From assembly GCA_003454835.1 (NCBI GenBank), contig DMTA01000440.1, positions 1-6,171 on the forward strand: 6,171 nucleotides of DNA, read 5' to 3'. The position numbers were made by a program, and so were the translations under genes. A model generated the notes under the pieces. That model was not told where the DNA came from and searched no databases. It saw only the letters and a program-made list of their open reading frames with translations. Shown here piece by piece: positions 4,997 through 6,171 of this stretch (positions within the stretch are counted from its first letter, which is position 1; every line of letters starts with the position of its first letter). The DNA comes from Achromobacter sp. (lineage in GTDB: Bacteria; Pseudomonadota; Gammaproteobacteria; Burkholderiales; Burkholderiaceae_B).

Positions 4997-6171
4997 CTAC
5001 GCGTGCAGCGCCCGTCCAAATGCCGCCAGCACCGATTCGTGCAGCGTTTCCGACAGCGTCGGGTGCGCGAACACGGTGTGCATCAGGTCCTCTTCGGTGG
5101 CCTCCAACGACGCCGCCACGCCATACCCCGTGATCAGCTCGGACGCCTCCGGGTGGATGATGTGCGCGCCCAGCAGTTCGCCCGACTTGGCGTCGAACAC
5201 CGTCTTGACGAGCCCCTGGTCCTCGCCCATCGCGATCGCCTTACCGTTGCCGGCGAAGGTGAATTTGCCGATTCGGATCTCACCGCTGGTCTTCGTGGCG
5301 TGTTCACGCGCGCGGGCTTCGGTCATGCCGATGCTGGCAACTTGCGGGTAGGAATACGTGCAGGCGGGAATGCGGAGCGGATCGATGGCGTGCACAGGCA
5401 ACCCGGCAATGGCTTCCACGCACAGCACGGCTTCGTGGCTGGCCTTGTGGGCGAGCCACGGCGCGCCGGCCACGTCGCCGATCGCGTAGACGCCGGGTTC
5501 GCCGGTGCGGCACAGGCCATCGGTGACGATGTGCGTCTTCTCCACTTTGACGCGGGTCTTTTCCAGTCCCAGATCCTCGACGTTGCCGACGATGCCGGCG
5601 GCGACGATGACGCGGTCGAATGTCTGTTCGATCTTTTTGCCGTCATGCTCCAACGTCACCTTGACGCCGTCGGCGGTGGTCGACGAGGCCGTCACCGCGC
5701 AACGGGTCAGCACGCGGATACCTTGCTTCTCAAAGGCCTTGCGCGCCAACTGTGAGATCTCGGCATCTTCCTGCGGCAGGATCTCCGGCGTCATGTCGAT
5801 CAGCGTGACCTCGGCGCCCACCGCGCGATAGAAGCTGGCGAATTCGGCGCCGATGGCGCCCGCGCCCACGACCAGCAGCGACTTCGGGATTTCGGTGGGA
5901 ACCAGCGCCTGCCGGTAGGCCCAGATCCGTTCGCCCACCGGCAGCGCCGGCAGGTCGCGGGCGCGGGCGCCGGTAGCCAGGATGATGTGCTTGGCCGACA
6001 ACGCGGAGCCGTTGTCCAGTGCCAGCTTGCCGGACCCGGCAAGCCGGGCGCTGGCGGCAAACACCGTTACCCCGTTCTTCTTCATCAGGTGCGCCACGCC
6101 CTGGCCCAGCCGGCCGGCGACCTTGCGCGACCGGGCGACCATCGCGGCCAGATCGGGACGCGCCTCTGCCG
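4997..6171 (-). CDS. lpdA: Dihydrolipoamide dehydrogenase (E3), 5' end outside window
   Basis: Flavoprotein E3 of 2-oxo acid dehydrogenase complexes (pyruvate, 2-oxoglutarate or branched-chain), reoxidising dihydrolipoyl groups with NAD+. About 391 residues are visible; the frame stays open to the window edge, where the codons preceding the internal ATG at 6142 read AEARPDLAA and continue the family pattern, so that ATG is not the true start. Counting from it, the NAD-binding GAGAIG lies at 93-98 in VVGAGAIGAEFASFYRAVGA, the second FAD motif YAIGDV at 219-224, and the C-terminal dimerisation domain ends with HPTLSE at 360-365, the His-Glu pair that completes the partner subunit's active site. 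The N-terminal redox-active Cys pair and first FAD motif fall outside. The TAG stop is at 4997-4999 and the gene converges on the LysR gene. Which complex it serves cannot be told without the upstream E1/E2 genes. Its very high similarity to Lpd makes mercuric or glutathione reductase unlikely. Confidence 0.95.
   Translation of the reverse strand, partial: AEARPDLAAMVARSRKVAGRLGQGVAHLMKKNGVTVFAASARLAGSGKLALDNGSALSAKHIILATGARARDLPALPVGERIWAYRQALVPTEIPKSLLVVGAGAIGAEFASFYRAVGAEVTLIDMTPEILPQEDAEISQLARKAFEKQGIRVLTRCAVTASSTTADGVKVTLEHDGKKIEQTFDRVIVAAGIVGNVEDLGLEKTRVKVEKTHIVTDGLCRTGEPGVYAIGDVAGAPWLAHKASHEAVLCVEAIAGLPVHAIDPLRIPACTYSYPQVASIGMTEARAREHATKTSGEIRIGKFTFAGNGKAIAMGEDQGLVKTVFDAKSGELLGAHIIHPEASELITGYGVAASLEATEEDLMHTVFAHPTLSETLHESVLAAFGRALHA

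Noticed and set aside
4865..5755. A 296-codon + strand open frame crossing the palindrome cluster and lying opposite lpd.
   Set aside because: It is antisense to a clear Lpd coding region, and its Arg/His/Gly-rich sequence is typical of a mirror frame.

Overview
The window reads as a stretch of a GC-rich proteobacterial chromosome, most likely a betaproteobacterium of the Burkholderiales (an Achromobacter/Bordetella-like member of the Alcaligenaceae is my best guess). This rests on the strong G/C preference at third codon positions, the E. coli-type IlvD, the style of the Lpd protein and the short GGTGTC/GACACC intergenic palindromes. No rRNA or tRNA gene is present to settle it.

Layout from left to right. 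(1) Positions 1-176 are a very GC-rich leader with a weak -10-like hexamer and a TTAGCG/CGCTAA inverted repeat just in front of ilvD. (2) ilvD (177-2045, +) encodes dihydroxy-acid dehydratase of branched-chain amino acid synthesis and is closed by a textbook intrinsic terminator at 2072-2097. (3) An AT-rich control region (2155-2278) holds four copies of a TACA-N10-TGTA dyad at exactly 27-bp intervals, with the best promoter candidate embedded in the last two. (4) A hipB-hipA type II toxin-antitoxin pair (2279-2539 and 2542-3897, +) follows, 2 nt apart. (5) A LysR-family regulator (3917-4798, +) starts 19 nt after hipA with its own good ribosome binding site and no visible terminator in between. 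(6) A 198-bp intergenic stretch carries four copies of a 13-bp palindrome, GGTGTCnGACACC. (7) The 3' part of a dihydrolipoamide dehydrogenase gene (4997 to beyond 6171, -) converges on the regulator.

How the parts fit. Two housekeeping metabolic genes, ilvD and lpd, flank a compact accessory cassette hipB-hipA-lysR. The cassette is insulated on the left by the ilvD terminator and on the right by the palindrome cluster. HipA is a Ser/Thr kinase toxin with all visible catalytic residues intact, and HipB is its DNA-binding antitoxin. The 27-bp phased dyads are the obvious operator for HipB or the HipBA complex, with two of the four sites lying over the -35 and -10 elements. The role of the LysR protein is unknown; the notable point is that it could be a third cistron of the toxin-antitoxin operon.

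The most interesting material is the four-site phased operator, the possible regulator-bearing hipBA operon, and the palindrome cluster between the convergent genes. Nothing here needs a wholly new system, but the operator sequence differs from the E. coli HipB consensus and deserves testing.
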